DNA of 64,000 nucleotides from Streptomyces sp. CoH27 (GCF_020181035.1 NZ_JAIQYY010000019.1:10063-74062); one strand, 5' to 3'; positions 53,509-63,007 are shown, numbered from the stretch's first letter. Translations and numbers: made by a program. Notes: a model not told the origin generated them from the letters alone.

Positions 53509-53600
53509 GCCCGGCCACGATTCCCCGGCCGGCGCCGTCCTGCCAGGGATCACCTGTACCAGGCAGGATCCTGTACCGGGCCGGACTGGGAGGCAGCGGC

Positions 53601-54437
53601 ATGGCGAGGCAGGAACTGGCCCGCTTCTTGCGGGAACGCCGGGCGGCGCTCAGCGCCGGGAAGGTCGGCCTGCCGGACGGCGTCCCGCGCCGGACACCCG
53701 GCCTGCGCCGGGAGGAGGTCGCGGAGCTGGCCCATATGTCGGTCGACTACTACGTCCGGCTCGAACAGGCCCGCGGGCCCCGGCCCTCCCCCCGCGTCCT
53801 GGACGCGCTCGCCTCCGCGCTGCGGCTCGCCCCGGCCGAGCGCACTCATCTGTTCCGGCTGGCCGGCTCGGCCGCCCCGCCCGCCGCCCGGCCCGTGCGG
53901 CGGGTGCGCCCGCAGGTCGCGCGGATGCTTGAGCGGCTGCCCGCGACCGCGGCAATCGTCACCGACGCCACCTACGGCGTCGTCGCCTGGAATCGGGCCG
54001 CCCGGGCTCTGCTCGGCGACGACCTGGCACGGGACACCGCCAACCTGGCCCGGCGGCGCTTCTTGGGTGAGGGGCGCACGTACGAGACGTCCGGGACACC
54101 GGAGTTCGGGCACATCGCGGTGGCGCGGCTGCGCCGGGCCGCGGAACGCTACCCGCAGGATCCCCAACTCGCCGCCCTGCTGGAGGAGTTGCATGCCGAG
54201 AGCGACGAGTTCCGGAAGATCTGGCAGACCCACCCGGTGCACGCGCCGGGCCACCGCGCCAAGACCCTGGACCATCCTGAGCTGGGCCGGCTGCGGTTGA
54301 ACTGCGATGTGCTGCTGGTCCCGGAGGACGACCAGGAGGTGGTCCTGATCACGGCCGAGCCCGGCTCGCCCTCCGCCCGCGCCCTGGAGTCCCTCGTCAC
54401 CGCTCAGGCGCCCACCCGGACCAGTCCGCTCTCGTAG
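53601..54437 (+). CDS. XRE-family regulator with MmyB-like ligand-binding domain
   Basis: 278 residues. The helix-turn-helix covers about 5-70 (RTPGLRREEVAELAHMSVDY, YVRLEQARGPRPSPRVLDAL) and the MmyB-like C-terminal domain follows (AIVTDATYGVVAWNRAARAL, VHAPGHRAKTLDHPELGRLR). This is the intact counterpart of the pseudogene family member at 33308. GGGAGG precedes the ATG. These proteins generally control an adjacent SDR gene, here the divergent one. Its 3' end overlaps the convergent response regulator by 34 bp. Confidence 0.92.
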   Translation: MARQELARFLRERRAALSAGKVGLPDGVPRRTPGLRREEVAELAHMSVDYYVRLEQARGPRPSPRVLDALASALRLAPAERTHLFRLAGSAAPPAARPVRRVRPQVARMLERLPATAAIVTDATYGVVAWNRAARALLGDDLARDTANLARRRFLGEGRTYETSGTPEFGHIAVARLRRAAERYPQDPQLAALLEELHAESDEFRKIWQTHPVHAPGHRAKTLDHPELGRLRLNCDVLLVPEDDQEVVLITAEPGSPSARALESLVTAQAPTRTSPLS

Positions 54438-55066
54438 GCGAAGATCACGGCGTGCACGCGGTCCCGGAGGTCCAGCTTGGCCAGGATCCGGCCGAGATGG
54501 GTCTTCACCGTCGTCTCGCCGAGGTGCAGCCGGCCGGCGATCTCCCGGTTGCTCAGGCCGCGCGCGACCAGTGTGAGCACCTCCCGTTCCCGGTCCGTCA
54601 CCAGGCCGAGGCGATCGGTGTGGGCGGCGGAGCTCTCCGGCAGCACGAAGCGCTCCACCAGGCGGCGGATCACCGAGGGAGCCATCATCACGTCGCCGCG
54701 CAGGACGGCGCGGACGGTCACCAGGATCTCCTCGCCGAGCGCGTCCTTCACCAGGAAGCCGCTGGCCCCGGCGCGCAGCGCACCGTAGGCGTACTCGTCG
54801 AGGTCGAACGTCGTCACCACCAGCACCTTGGGCGCGGCCGGGCCGGCGCACAGCCGGCGAGTGGCGGCGAGGCCGTCCACGCCGGGCATGCGGATGTCCA
54901 TCAGGACCAGGTCCGGGCGGAGTTCGGCGCTGCGCTCCAGCACCGTCTGCCCGTCCGCCGCCTCACCGACCACCGTGAGATCGGGCTGGCTGTCGATGAC
55001 CATGCGCAGTCCCATCCGGATCAGTTGCTGGTCGTCGCAGAGCAGGATCCGGGACGGGGCGCTCAC
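54404..55066 (-). CDS. NarL/LuxR-type response regulator
   Basis: 220 residues. The receiver domain (about 5-125) has the acidic pair CDD, the phosphorylated Asp in LVLMDIRMPG near 55 and the conserved Lys in GFLVKDA. The LuxR helix-turn-helix is at 155-210 (LTDREREVLTLVARGLSNRE, TTVKTHLGRILAKL). It is coupled to the histidine kinase by a 4-bp overlap and is its cognate regulator. Target genes unknown. Confidence 0.95.
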   Translation of the reverse strand: MSAPSRILLCDDQQLIRMGLRMVIDSQPDLTVVGEAADGQTVLERSAELRPDLVLMDIRMPGVDGLAATRRLCAGPAAPKVLVVTTFDLDEYAYGALRAGASGFLVKDALGEEILVTVRAVLRGDVMMAPSVIRRLVERFVLPESSAAHTDRLGLVTDREREVLTLVARGLSNREIAGRLHLGETTVKTHLGRILAKLDLRDRVHAVIFAYESGLVRVGA

Positions 55067-56298
55067 CGGGTCACCGCCGGGACCGGCTGGGGCCGCAGGC
55101 TCGCGGTGACGCGCCAGCCACCGTCGGGGGTGGGACCGGCCGTCACGGTGCCGCCGTGCCGGGCGGCCCGTTCCCGCATGCCGGTGAGGCCGCGTCCGCC
55201 GGAGGGCGGTGCGGGACGGGTGGCGGTGGCGCCGGCGATGGCGTCCGTGCCGTCGATGCCGTGGGTGCCGCCGGCCGTGTTGTCGACGCGGACGTGGATC
55301 CAGCGGTGCGGGCCCGGCTCGCCGAGGTCGACGCGCACCCGGGCCCGCGCGCCCGGCGCGGCGTGCCTGGCCACGTTGGTCAGCGCCTCCTGCACGATCC
55401 GGTACGTCTCCTCGACCACCTGCTCCGGCACCTCCGCGCGCTCGCCGAGCAGTTCGAGGACGGTGTCGGTGGGACAGCGGGCGACGAGCGGGGCGAGGTC
55501 GTCCAGGGTGTGCGCGGCCACATCCTCCTCGCCGCGCAACACGTCCAGCAGGCGCCGGAGTTCACCGAGCGCGTCCCGCCCGGTGGCGCCGATCACCGCG
55601 AGGGCCCGGTCGGCGGCCGTGGGGTCGGTGGCACCGGCCAGCCGGGCGCCCTCGGCGTTGAGGACCATCACCGTCACGCCGTGCGCGAGGACGTCGTGGA
55701 TGTCACGGGCGATACGGGACCGTTCCTCGGCGACAGCGGCACGGGCCAGCGCCAGCCGCGTCGACTCGGCGAGTTCGGCGCGCCGGGCGAACTCGCCGAG
55801 GTAGGCCCGGCGGGCCCGGACGTACGCGCCGCACATCCAGGATCCGGCGAGCCAGAACAGCACGGACGCCGGAGTGAACCACACATTGCGGTCCCGGGCG
55901 GCGGATGCCGTCAGCCAGTCCGGCACCCACAGCAGGACACACCACGCGGCGCACACCGCGAGGACGGCCGCCTGCCGACGCAGCCCCCGCACCACCAGGG
56001 TGTAGAAGACCGCGGCCAGCGCGATGACCCCGCGCCCCGGTTCCTGACCCCACACATGCCACAGGTACTGCGCCCAGAAGGCTGCCGTGACGACCACGGC
56101 GGCCGCCACCGGCCGGGTGCGCCGCACGAACAGGGGCAGCACGAAGGCGGCGTACACCACGACCTGCACCCACACCGGCCGCCAGCCGGGCCGTTCGCCG
56201 ATCACCGGGGGTACGGCGACGAGGGCGACGAGCACGGCGTCGGACAGCCAGGGATGGCGCAGCCGCCATCGCGGCAGGGTCTGGATCAGGCGAAGCAC
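55063..56298 (-). CDS. Sensor histidine kinase (HisKA_3 type)
   Basis: 411 residues. About five membrane segments fill residues 15-165, followed by the dimerisation/phosphoacceptor helix EERSRIARDIHDVLAHGVTV with the His near residue 200, and an ATPase domain with the N-box QEALTNVARHA and G-box GGRGLTGMRERAARHGGTV. It has no extracellular loop of size, so it probably senses membrane stress or a lipid-soluble signal. Pairs with the downstream NarL-type regulator. Confidence 0.94.
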   Translation of the reverse strand: MLRLIQTLPRWRLRHPWLSDAVLVALVAVPPVIGERPGWRPVWVQVVVYAAFVLPLFVRRTRPVAAAVVVTAAFWAQYLWHVWGQEPGRGVIALAAVFYTLVVRGLRRQAAVLAVCAAWCVLLWVPDWLTASAARDRNVWFTPASVLFWLAGSWMCGAYVRARRAYLGEFARRAELAESTRLALARAAVAEERSRIARDIHDVLAHGVTVMVLNAEGARLAGATDPTAADRALAVIGATGRDALGELRRLLDVLRGEEDVAAHTLDDLAPLVARCPTDTVLELLGERAEVPEQVVEETYRIVQEALTNVARHAAPGARARVRVDLGEPGPHRWIHVRVDNTAGGTHGIDGTDAIAGATATRPAPPSGGRGLTGMRERAARHGGTVTAGPTPDGGWRVTASLRPQPVPAVTR

Positions 56299-56442
56299 CG
56301 GTTCACGCTACGGCTCAAGCGGCCTGCCGGGCGTCGTCCCAGGGTCGTCACCGGGGTCCTCCCCCAGGGCTACCCCGACCGGCCCCGAGGACTACCCGGG
56401 CGGGCCCCGGAAGACCATCCGGGCGGGCCAGGGACACGACGC

Positions 56443-57045
56443 GTGGCCACGCGGCCGCCGCCGAGCATGTCGGCCGTGTCACTCACCACTCAATTCCTCA
56501 GGCGCCCCGTCATGACCGGCGCGGTGGCCGCCAGCTCGCGCCGGCTGGCCCGGGCCATGACCCAGCACATCGGACTGGAGGAGGCGAAGCTCGTCGTCGA
56601 ACTCGGCCCGGGGACCGGCGTGTTCACCGACGCCGTGCTCGGGCTGCTGGCACCGGACGCCCAGCTCATGGCCATCGAACTCAACCCGCACCTGGCCGAG
56701 CGGCTGGCGGCCACCCGACGCGACGACCGGCTCACGGTGGTGCACGGGGCCGCGGCCGAGCTGGCGCGGGCCGCGGGCGGGCCGGTGGACGCGGTGGTGT
56801 CCGGGCTGCCGTGGACCGTGATGCCGCCGGACGAACGGCGGCGGACGCTCGACGCGGTGGTGCGCGCACTGACACCGGACGGCCGGTTCACCACCTTCGC
56901 CTATCTGCACGCCGCATGGACGCCGCCCGGCCGCCGCCTCGCCGCCGACCTCCGGAACCGCTTCCACGCGGTTGACCGCGGCCCGGTGGTGTGGCCCAAC
57001 CTTCCGCCGGCCTTCGTACACCGGGCGGTGTCGCCCAGACAGTGA
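56443..57045 (+). CDS. SAM-dependent methyltransferase (phospholipid N-methyltransferase/KsgA-like)
   Basis: About 200 residues with motif I VVELGPGTGVFTDAVLGLLA, the acidic loop MAIELNPHL, DAVVSGLPWTVMPP (post-motif with the NLPY-like SGLPW) and a C-terminal lid. It resembles the PmtA/rRNA dimethylase-like group that methylates lipids. I prefer the GTG at 56443, with AGGGAC 7 nt upstream; the ATG at 56467 is an alternative. Divergent from the histidine kinase; substrate unknown. Confidence 0.88.
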   Translation: MATRPPPSMSAVSLTTQFLRRPVMTGAVAASSRRLARAMTQHIGLEEAKLVVELGPGTGVFTDAVLGLLAPDAQLMAIELNPHLAERLAATRRDDRLTVVHGAAAELARAAGGPVDAVVSGLPWTVMPPDERRRTLDAVVRALTPDGRFTTFAYLHAAWTPPGRRLAADLRNRFHAVDRGPVVWPNLPPAFVHRAVSPRQ

Positions 57046-57088
57046 CCCGGCCCCGCGCTCGTGATGCCGATGGCGGTGTCGGTGACTC

Positions 57089-57361
57089 TCACGGTGCGTC
57101 GCCGGCCCAGTCGAAGCGGCGCGGATCGCCGGGGCGCGGTGCGTACAGCGCCCGGCCGCCGGCGCCGAACCGCCCCAGTTCGGTGGCCAGTGCGACACCG
57201 GGGCCGAGCTCGTCCGGCGTCCGGTCGGTGACGTCGAGCAGCAGCCCGTCCAGTGGCCCGCCCACCAGTTCCACGTACCGCTGCCCCGCCCGCGGGCCCG
57301 GTCGGTCGTAGTCCTGGCCGTAGACCCGGCCGCGCAGCAGCTGCTCGTCGTCACTGTCCAT
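57089..57361 (-). CDS. Hypothetical small protein
   Basis: 90 residues, acidic, with GQRYVELVGGPLDGLLLDVT in its middle and a conserved-looking C-terminus GRALYAPRPGDPRRFDWAG. I recognise this type from actinobacterial genomes as small proteins of unknown function. No signal or membrane segment. ATG start at 57361 with a weak GAGG site. Confidence 0.7.
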   Translation of the reverse strand: MDSDDEQLLRGRVYGQDYDRPGPRAGQRYVELVGGPLDGLLLDVTDRTPDELGPGVALATELGRFGAGGRALYAPRPGDPRRFDWAGDAP

Positions 57362-57548
57362 GGGGACCAGCCTCGCAGGCACCACTGACACAGCGAGATC
57401 CCGGGAAGGGCGTTCCGTGATCCTGCGTGATGTGTGGCCTCGGCTGCCCGGTGGTGGCCGCTGGGATTCGGCGATGCGGAGCACGAGGCCGGCTGCGCGT
57501 CAGGTCACAGCAGGTCTTGAGGGTGCCGGTACGTCCTTCGCTGTCCGG

Positions 57549-58607
57549 TCATCCCTTCGGCGCGGTGGTGTGGCGGCTGAGGAAGCTGAAGGCGGCCGGG
57601 TACAGGCGCGTCCAGGTGTTGTAGTTGTGGCCGCCGTCGGGCAGCACCATGGTCTGGGTCTGGACCTTCCTGGCGGCAGCGTCCCTCGCGAACTGCTCGA
57701 TGTAGCGCGGCGGGCTGAGCCGGTCCTCGGCCGAGGTGGCCAGGAACAGGCTGACCGACGCGGTGCTGCGCTTCACCATGTACGTGGGGCTGGTGTGCTC
57801 GCGTGCCACCGGGTCCTCGATGACGCCCGTGTCGCCGGTCAGCGGGTCGGGATCCAGCGCGGCGCCGACGCCGAAGACCTTCGGGTAGGCCAGCGGGAGC
57901 CGCGCGGCGCAGAAGCCTCCGGTGGAGAAGCCCATGACGCCCCAGCCCTTGGGGCCGGGCAGGGTGCGGAACGTGTGGCTGATCAGTTCCGGCACGTCAC
58001 GCGCCATCCAGGTGGCGACCTTCCGGTTGGGCTGGTCGGTGCAGTCGGTGTCGACGCCGCCCGGGTCGACCACCGGCATGGCCAGGATGAAGGGGTGTGA
58101 GGTGCGCGCGTTCATCAGCTGCTGGAAGTCATGGGGCATGCCGCCGTGTTCCAGCCAGGACGCGGGGCTGCCCGGTACGCCGTGCAGGAGCAGCACGACC
58201 GGGAAGCGGGTGTGGCGGTACCGGGGCTGGCTGTACTGCGGCGGCGTCCATACGATGACCTGCCCCGACAGTTGCGAGTGTTTGCCCCGGAAGTAGGTGT
58301 CGAGCATCCCCGAGTCGCCGTGGGTGAACTTCGCGCGGTCGGCCGGGGGGCCGGGCATGGCGACGGCGGCCCCGTTGGCGTTGCCCAGCAGGTCGTCCCA
58401 GGAGGCGTACAGGCCGTAGTCGTTGTTGATCCAGGTCGCCACCACCGAGATCGCGGTGAGCTGGCACAGGCCGATCATCAACAGCCGTAGCAGCCAGCGC
58501 AGTGAGTGGGGGCCTCTGAGCCGTGACCAGAGCACCAGGGTGCCGGCCACGCACACGGCGGTGGCCACGATCAGCAGGACGAAGAACGGCGTCCCGGTCA
58601 GGCTCAT
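57549..58607 (-). CDS. Membrane-anchored esterase of the antigen 85/esterase D type
   Basis: 352 residues. Residues 1-65 contain two to three membrane segments; the rest is an exposed alpha/beta-hydrolase: VVLLLHGVPGSPASWLEHGG (oxyanion region), the nucleophile Ser in GFSTGGFCAARL near 230, an acidic residue in SAEDRLSP near 297 and the His in DGGHNYNTW near 327. Related to mycolyltransferase-fold esterases that work on lipid or sugar esters outside the cell. The ATG at 58607 lies 6 nt after GGGGGA. Confidence 0.9.
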   Translation of the reverse strand: MSLTGTPFFVLLIVATAVCVAGTLVLWSRLRGPHSLRWLLRLLMIGLCQLTAISVVATWINNDYGLYASWDDLLGNANGAAVAMPGPPADRAKFTHGDSGMLDTYFRGKHSQLSGQVIVWTPPQYSQPRYRHTRFPVVLLLHGVPGSPASWLEHGGMPHDFQQLMNARTSHPFILAMPVVDPGGVDTDCTDQPNRKVATWMARDVPELISHTFRTLPGPKGWGVMGFSTGGFCAARLPLAYPKVFGVGAALDPDPLTGDTGVIEDPVAREHTSPTYMVKRSTASVSLFLATSAEDRLSPPRYIEQFARDAAARKVQTQTMVLPDGGHNYNTWTRLYPAAFSFLSRHTTAPKG

Positions 58608-58717
58608 GATCATTCCCCCAGTCACCGATGGCACCCCCGATGACGTGTCGCGAGCACGGTGCGTTCCGGTCCGGCCCGAGGAAGTGACACAGATGACACT
58701 CCAGCGAGAACACAGAA

Positions 58718-58741
58718 GCCCGCCGCATCATCGCGGCGGGC
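58718..58741 (-). terminator. Hairpin terminator of the FAD-subunit gene
   Basis: Perfect 9-bp stem GCCCGCCGC/GCGGCGGGC with a 6-nt loop, 40 bp past the stop of the minus-strand gene at 58781. Confidence 0.65.
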
Positions 58742-58780
58742 CCCCTCCTGGACCGGTCGTCACTGTGGGTGATCAGTTCC

Positions 58781-59500
58781 TCAGTCCGTCACAGGACGGC
58801 TCAGGAGACCCGTGACCTGGGCACGGACGGCGTCCCATGCGGGGATCGGCAGGTCGCCGAGGGCCGTCGTACGCAGCGCGTGCAGGGTCTCCTCGGGGTC
58901 GGGAGCACAGGTGATGGTGCCGCTGAGCACGTCGTAGCCGTCGCGTACGGCCACCCGCAGACGGTCGCCGGCGTCCTCCGCATACCGTGCCGAGGCGACG
59001 ACCAGGGGCGGCGGGCCGCCTGCCTCACCGGGCAGCTTGCGGTAGGCGCTGGCGATCGGGGTGCGCCAGTGCAGACTGAGCAGGAGGGGGTGCTTGGTGA
59101 CCAGTTCGCCCAGGTCCGTCTCGCGCACGCCGTCGGGTTCCAGGACCGTCGCCCGGGCGTCGAGGACGAGTGCCGCGGGGAGCAGGCAGCGCAGTGTGCT
59201 GCCGACGATGTTCCCGCCGACCGTCGCCGTCCTGCGCACGGCCCCGGTGCCCACCGTGGCGGCCGCGAGGCGCAGCACGTCAGGTACCCGGTCGTCGATG
59301 CGGTGCAGGACCACTGCGGCCCCCACGGACTCCCGGCCCAGCACGTTCGCCTCCGGCACCTCACGCAGGGACACCGCCAGGTCGGGGAATCCGTCCCGCT
59401 GCCACGTGGCCCACACCAGCGTGGCCCCGCCGATCGGCACAGCCCCTTCGGCCAGGCACTCCTGCGTTTCGCACACCGACGTGGGCAGACGCAACAACAC
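58781..59500 (-). CDS. FAD-binding subunit of a xanthine dehydrogenase/CO dehydrogenase-type enzyme
   Basis: 239 residues. The FAD-contact loop VPIGGATLVWATWQRD is at about residue 21 and the second glycine motif TATVGGNIVGSTLRCLLPAA near 90, both typical of the middle subunit (CoxM, XdhB). About 50 residues shorter than usual, with no separate C-terminal domain, and neither the molybdopterin nor the 2Fe-2S subunit gene is in the window. It may work with partners elsewhere or be an orphan. GTG start at 59500. Confidence 0.82.
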   Translation of the reverse strand: MLLRLPTSVCETQECLAEGAVPIGGATLVWATWQRDGFPDLAVSLREVPEANVLGRESVGAAVVLHRIDDRVPDVLRLAAATVGTGAVRRTATVGGNIVGSTLRCLLPAALVLDARATVLEPDGVRETDLGELVTKHPLLLSLHWRTPIASAYRKLPGEAGGPPPLVVASARYAEDAGDRLRVAVRDGYDVLSGTITCAPDPEETLHALRTTALGDLPIPAWDAVRAQVTGLLSRPVTD

Positions 59501-59746
59501 GGCGACCGACCCGCCTTCCCCACCTTGGACGAAAGCGGTGGGTCACTTCTGAGCCACTCCACCGCCGCCAGGGCAGTTTTCTCGCCCGGACGGGGGCGCA
59601 TACAGGGCTCACACGCGCAGGGAGGCGCAGATCACGAACCCGGGAAAGGAGCGCCCACGCATGTGACGGAACGTCAGTTTCGCTGCGGCGCCGGATACCA
59701 TGACCGCGTCTCGCCCCCTGATGGCGCGCGCCGAAGGAGCACATAT

Positions 59747-60157
59747 ATGAACATCACGACGCCACAGAAGATCACCACGTTCCTGATGTTCGAGGGCACC
59801 GCCGAAGAGGCGATGACCTTCTACGTCTCGCTCTTCGACGACGCCGAGGTCGTCAGCATCACCCGCTACGGCGCCGACGGTCCCGGCAAGGAGGGGAGCG
59901 TGCAGCACGCCACGTTCTCACTCGCCGGCCAGCACTACATGTGCATCGACAGCCCCGCGCAGCACGAGTTCACGTTCACGCCCTCGATCTCGCTCTTCGT
60001 GCAGTGCGAGAACGAGGCCGAGCTCGACCGCCTCTACACGGCCCTCGCCGAGCAAGGCACCGTGCTCATGCCTCTGGGGACCTACGGATTCAGCACCAAG
60101 TTCGGCTGGGTCAACGACCGCTTCGGCGTCTCCTGGCAGCTGAACCTGCCCGCCTGA
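59747..60157 (+). CDS. VOC family protein (PhnB-like)
   Basis: 136 residues with the glyoxalase/PhnB-like pattern KITTFLMFEGTAEEAMTFYV, SLFDDAEVVSITRYG, HYMCIDSPAQHEFTFTPSIS and the end FGWVNDRFGVSWQLN. GAAGGAG precedes the ATG. The PhnB-like group is widespread and largely uncharacterised; a metal-dependent or binding role is possible. Confidence 0.93.
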   Translation: MNITTPQKITTFLMFEGTAEEAMTFYVSLFDDAEVVSITRYGADGPGKEGSVQHATFSLAGQHYMCIDSPAQHEFTFTPSISLFVQCENEAELDRLYTALAEQGTVLMPLGTYGFSTKFGWVNDRFGVSWQLNLPA

Positions 60158-60194
60158 GCCGGACACAGGGGCGTTCCGGCCGGCGGCACGCAGG

Positions 60195-60686
60195 TCAGGC
60201 CAAGTCCTGCGCGGGGTCGATGACCCAGTGGTTGGACCTGAGGATCCGGAAGCCGACGGAGCGGCAGATGCCGTTCGACGCAGCGTTGGCCGTCGCCGGG
60301 AAGGCGTGCACGAGGCCCCAGCGGTCTTGGTCACGGGCCTGCTCCAGGAGGGCGCGGACGGCGCGCTTGCCCAGCCCCTGGCCCTGGAATTCCGGCAGAA
60401 CCATCCAGCCGATCTCGGACATCGGTCCGTCGCCGGCGGCATCGCTGTCGTGGGATGCGTGGGACCAGATGGTCACCGTTCCCGCGACCACGTCGGGGCG
60501 GGCCGGATCGGGAACGATCGCCTTGATCCAGGAGACGTCAGCGGCCGCCTCCCGCGCATCTCTGCGGACCTTGTCCGCCATGCCCGCACGCGGCAGCGGT
60601 CCGCCGAGGTCGGCCATCATGACCGGATCGCATCGCATCCGGACGTAGGCGTCGACATCGTCCGGTACGACGTTGCGCAGCTCCAC
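60195..60686 (-). CDS. GNAT family N-acetyltransferase
   Basis: 163 residues: VELRNVVPDDVDAYVRMRCD at the start, GWMVLPEFQGQGLGKRAVRA (acetyl-CoA loop) near 100 and NAASNGICRSVGFRILRS near 140. GTG at 60686 follows GGAGGAG at good spacing, so longer frames upstream are not needed. Acceptor unknown. 38 bp separates it from the convergent VOC gene. Confidence 0.88.
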   Translation of the reverse strand: MELRNVVPDDVDAYVRMRCDPVMMADLGGPLPRAGMADKVRRDAREAAADVSWIKAIVPDPARPDVVAGTVTIWSHASHDSDAAGDGPMSEIGWMVLPEFQGQGLGKRAVRALLEQARDQDRWGLVHAFPATANAASNGICRSVGFRILRSNHWVIDPAQDLA

Positions 60687-60798
60687 CGGGCTCCTCCTCC
60701 GCTCGATCAGCGCCGGGACATGTAGCGGCCCGAGGGCCTTGTGCAGCACCTTGTCGAGCGGGTGGTCCCACTCGCCGAGGCTCCGAGTTCGTGGGCGT

Positions 60799-61011
60799 CG
60801 CACAGGGGATGAAACGGTCCCGCTCGGCGGTCTCGACGCAGAGCTCGTAGCAGGCGGGCAGGTCATCGTAGCCGCCCTGGACGACCTTGACGCCGGCCTT
60901 CTCGGCCTTCTTGATGTTGCGGCGCCACTGCTGGTTGAAGTCACGCTGGATCTCCTCCAACGCGCGCATCACCGCGCTCGTGTCCCGCGTATGGGACAGC
61001 CGCAGCGTCCT
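60799..61011 (-). pseudogene. Remnant of a FemX/FemABX-family peptidoglycan bridge enzyme
   Basis: The minus strand encodes QWRRNIKKAEKAGVKVVQGG followed by YDDLPACYELCVETAERDRF, near-identical in style to Streptomyces FemX proteins (LWRRNIKKA, then the YELYVETAERD block). Start and most of the C-terminal domain are absent. Only about 70 codons of a gene of about 370 remain. Confidence 0.7.
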
Positions 61012-61159
61012 GCTGGCATGCGCCGGGTTGATCGCCGCCGCTGCGGTGCTCAATCTCTGCGTTCCGGAGGTGTATCGCATCAACCGCCTCACGGATCCGG
61101 CGACTTGAGCATCAGGCACTGAAGGTTGCCGGCGCTCACGCCGCTGCGGCCGGCCGACG

Positions 61160-61636
61160 TCACGCGCCCGGCCGTTTCCTGACGCCACGCTCGGATCCGA
61201 CGGCGGCCGCGCCGGCACATACGACGGCGGCCAGGGCGCAGCCCAGCACGGCGGGGTTGATGTAGCCGGGAACGGACTCGGCGGCATAGCCTCCCCCGCC
61301 CTTCGTCTCGCAGACGAACCGCAGCGGTACGTAGTCCACGCTGTAGTCGACAACGGTCAGCGCCCGTTCCCCCTGTCCGTGCGTCCGGCAGGGCAGGAGC
61401 GGAGAGGACCCGGTGCCACCGTCCTCCGCGTCCAGGACCGCGCCGGCGATGTGGAGCAGGCCCCACGTGTAGAGGGCCACGGCAATGGCTCCGAGGACAG
61501 CGGCCGCGCTCTTCAGCCGCGCCTGACCGCTCGCACGACGCAGACCGACCCGCCCGAGACTCCCCAGGCCATGACCGGTGAGGGCGACGGAAAGGATCAG
61601 CCCGGCCGGGACAAGCAGAATCAGCAGCGACGTCAC
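61160..61636 (-). CDS. Hypothetical membrane protein
   Basis: 158 residues with three or four hydrophobic segments (LLILLVPAGLILSVALTGHG, AAAVLGAIAVALYTWGLLHI, and near the C-terminus AVLGCALAAVVCAGAAAVG) and an exposed loop with two Cys. GTG start. I recognise no family. Isolated gene. Confidence 0.7.
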   Translation of the reverse strand: MTSLLILLVPAGLILSVALTGHGLGSLGRVGLRRASGQARLKSAAAVLGAIAVALYTWGLLHIAGAVLDAEDGGTGSSPLLPCRTHGQGERALTVVDYSVDYVPLRFVCETKGGGGYAAESVPGYINPAVLGCALAAVVCAGAAAVGSERGVRKRPGA

Positions 61637-61810
61637 CCGCCGAGCCCACCAGGCCGAGCCTGCCGCAAGCTGTGGCGCACCTCACATACTCTGCAACAGG
61701 CGCGTCACGACCCACGCCTGTCACTCACCCACTGGGGAACAGGCCGTCGACGCGGCGATGATTTCCGTCCGTCGCGCCGGTCTTCACAGCTGGGAGGAAG
61801 GAGATCTGCC

Positions 61811-62368
61811 ATGCCCGAACGAGGACCAGCCAAGCAGCCCACGACCGAGCTGGACGCCCGCTACAGTTCCGCGCTCAACCCACGCCCCGGTGCCGCGGAC
61901 GTCACCGCCACCGAGTGGGAGGAGGCCCAGCGGAAGCTGGGGGCCGCCGAGATCTTCTGGGTCTCGACGGTGCGGCCCGACGGCCGGCTGCACGTCACGC
62001 CCGTGATCGCCGCCTGGCACGACGGGGTGCTGTACTTCTCCACCGGTCCGGGGGAGCAGAAGGCGCGCAACCTCGCCCGTCACCGGCACTGCGCGCTGAC
62101 CACCGGCGGGAACTCGCTCGGCGACGGCCTCGACCTCGTGGTCGTGGGCGAGGCCGAGCCGGTCGCCGATCCGGCCGTGCTGGAGCAGGTCATCGCGGCG
62201 TACGAGGCGAAGTACGGGGCGCACATCACCACGCCCGAGGGCACCTTCCACGGGATCGGGGACGCGTTGCGCACAGGGGACGCGGTGCTGTTCGCGGTGG
62301 TCCCGGACACGGCGTACGGCTTCGGCCGTCACGACGGGGTGTACACCCATACGCGCTGGGTGTTCTGA
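61811..62368 (+). CDS. Pyridoxamine 5'-phosphate oxidase-like FMN/F420-binding protein
   Basis: 185 residues, split-barrel fold: EIFWVSTVRPDGRLHVTPVI, LYFSTGPGEQKARNLARHRH and DLVVVGEAEPVADPAVLEQV, then FAVVPDTAYGFG. AAGGAG with suitable spacing precedes the ATG. Distant relative of the gene at 44576. Substrate unknown. Confidence 0.92.
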   Translation: MPERGPAKQPTTELDARYSSALNPRPGAADVTATEWEEAQRKLGAAEIFWVSTVRPDGRLHVTPVIAAWHDGVLYFSTGPGEQKARNLARHRHCALTTGGNSLGDGLDLVVVGEAEPVADPAVLEQVIAAYEAKYGAHITTPEGTFHGIGDALRTGDAVLFAVVPDTAYGFGRHDGVYTHTRWVF

Positions 62369-62400
62369 GCCGCGGTGCGGACCGCCGCGGGGCGCACAGC

Positions 62401-62940
62401 CTAGGAGCGCGGATACTCAAGCACGGGGATGCCCGGTGCGAAGTGGGTGACGGCGCCGATCAACCGCGCCTTGTCCAGACGCCAGCCCGTCACCGCCCGG
62501 GACGCGACCACGATGTCGGCCGGCACAGAAGTGACGTGTTCCAGGACGGCACGAGCCGCCGGACCGCCTCCGGGCAGCGCCGGGGCGCCCTCGCGCCGGC
62601 TCACCCCGACGTAGGGGACGGTGGTCCTGCCCGCGCGCTGGTGCCAGAGGACGACACCCGTGATGTCCGCCCAGGGCACGTGGGCGGTGGTGGCCTCGTA
62701 CCTCGCGGGGCTCCCGCCCCGTAGTACGCCCGTTTCGTCCACCCGGAACGCGACCTTGCCGCTCGTGGCCACGTACACCATGAACAGCCCACCCGCGCCG
62801 AACAGCGGCAGGCCCAGAATGCGTGCGTACAGCGGCATACCGGGGAGCAGCAGCACCACGGTGAAGACGGCACTGAGCGCCACGACCGCGCTGGTCCGGC
62901 GGTCCCAGCCGTACCGCGCCTCATACGTGAGTGAGTTCAT
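62401..62940 (-). CDS. Hypothetical membrane protein with PH-like domain
   Basis: 179 residues. Two hydrophobic segments at about 17-55 (VVALSAVFTVVLLLPGMPLY and AGGLFMVYVAT) are followed by a beta-rich domain resembling bacterial PH domains (FRVDETGVLRGGSPARYEAT, VPWADITGVVLWHQ). The ATG at 62940 is chosen; a GTG at 62949 is possible. Function unknown. Confidence 0.72.
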   Translation of the reverse strand: MNSLTYEARYGWDRRTSAVVALSAVFTVVLLLPGMPLYARILGLPLFGAGGLFMVYVATSGKVAFRVDETGVLRGGSPARYEATTAHVPWADITGVVLWHQRAGRTTVPYVGVSRREGAPALPGGGPAARAVLEHVTSVPADIVVASRAVTGWRLDKARLIGAVTHFAPGIPVLEYPRS

Positions 62941-63007
62941 TTCGGCCACGGCTGGATCATGACAAATCCAGCCCCTCCGGGGAAGCGCCCTGGACCGGTT
63001 GACGGGT

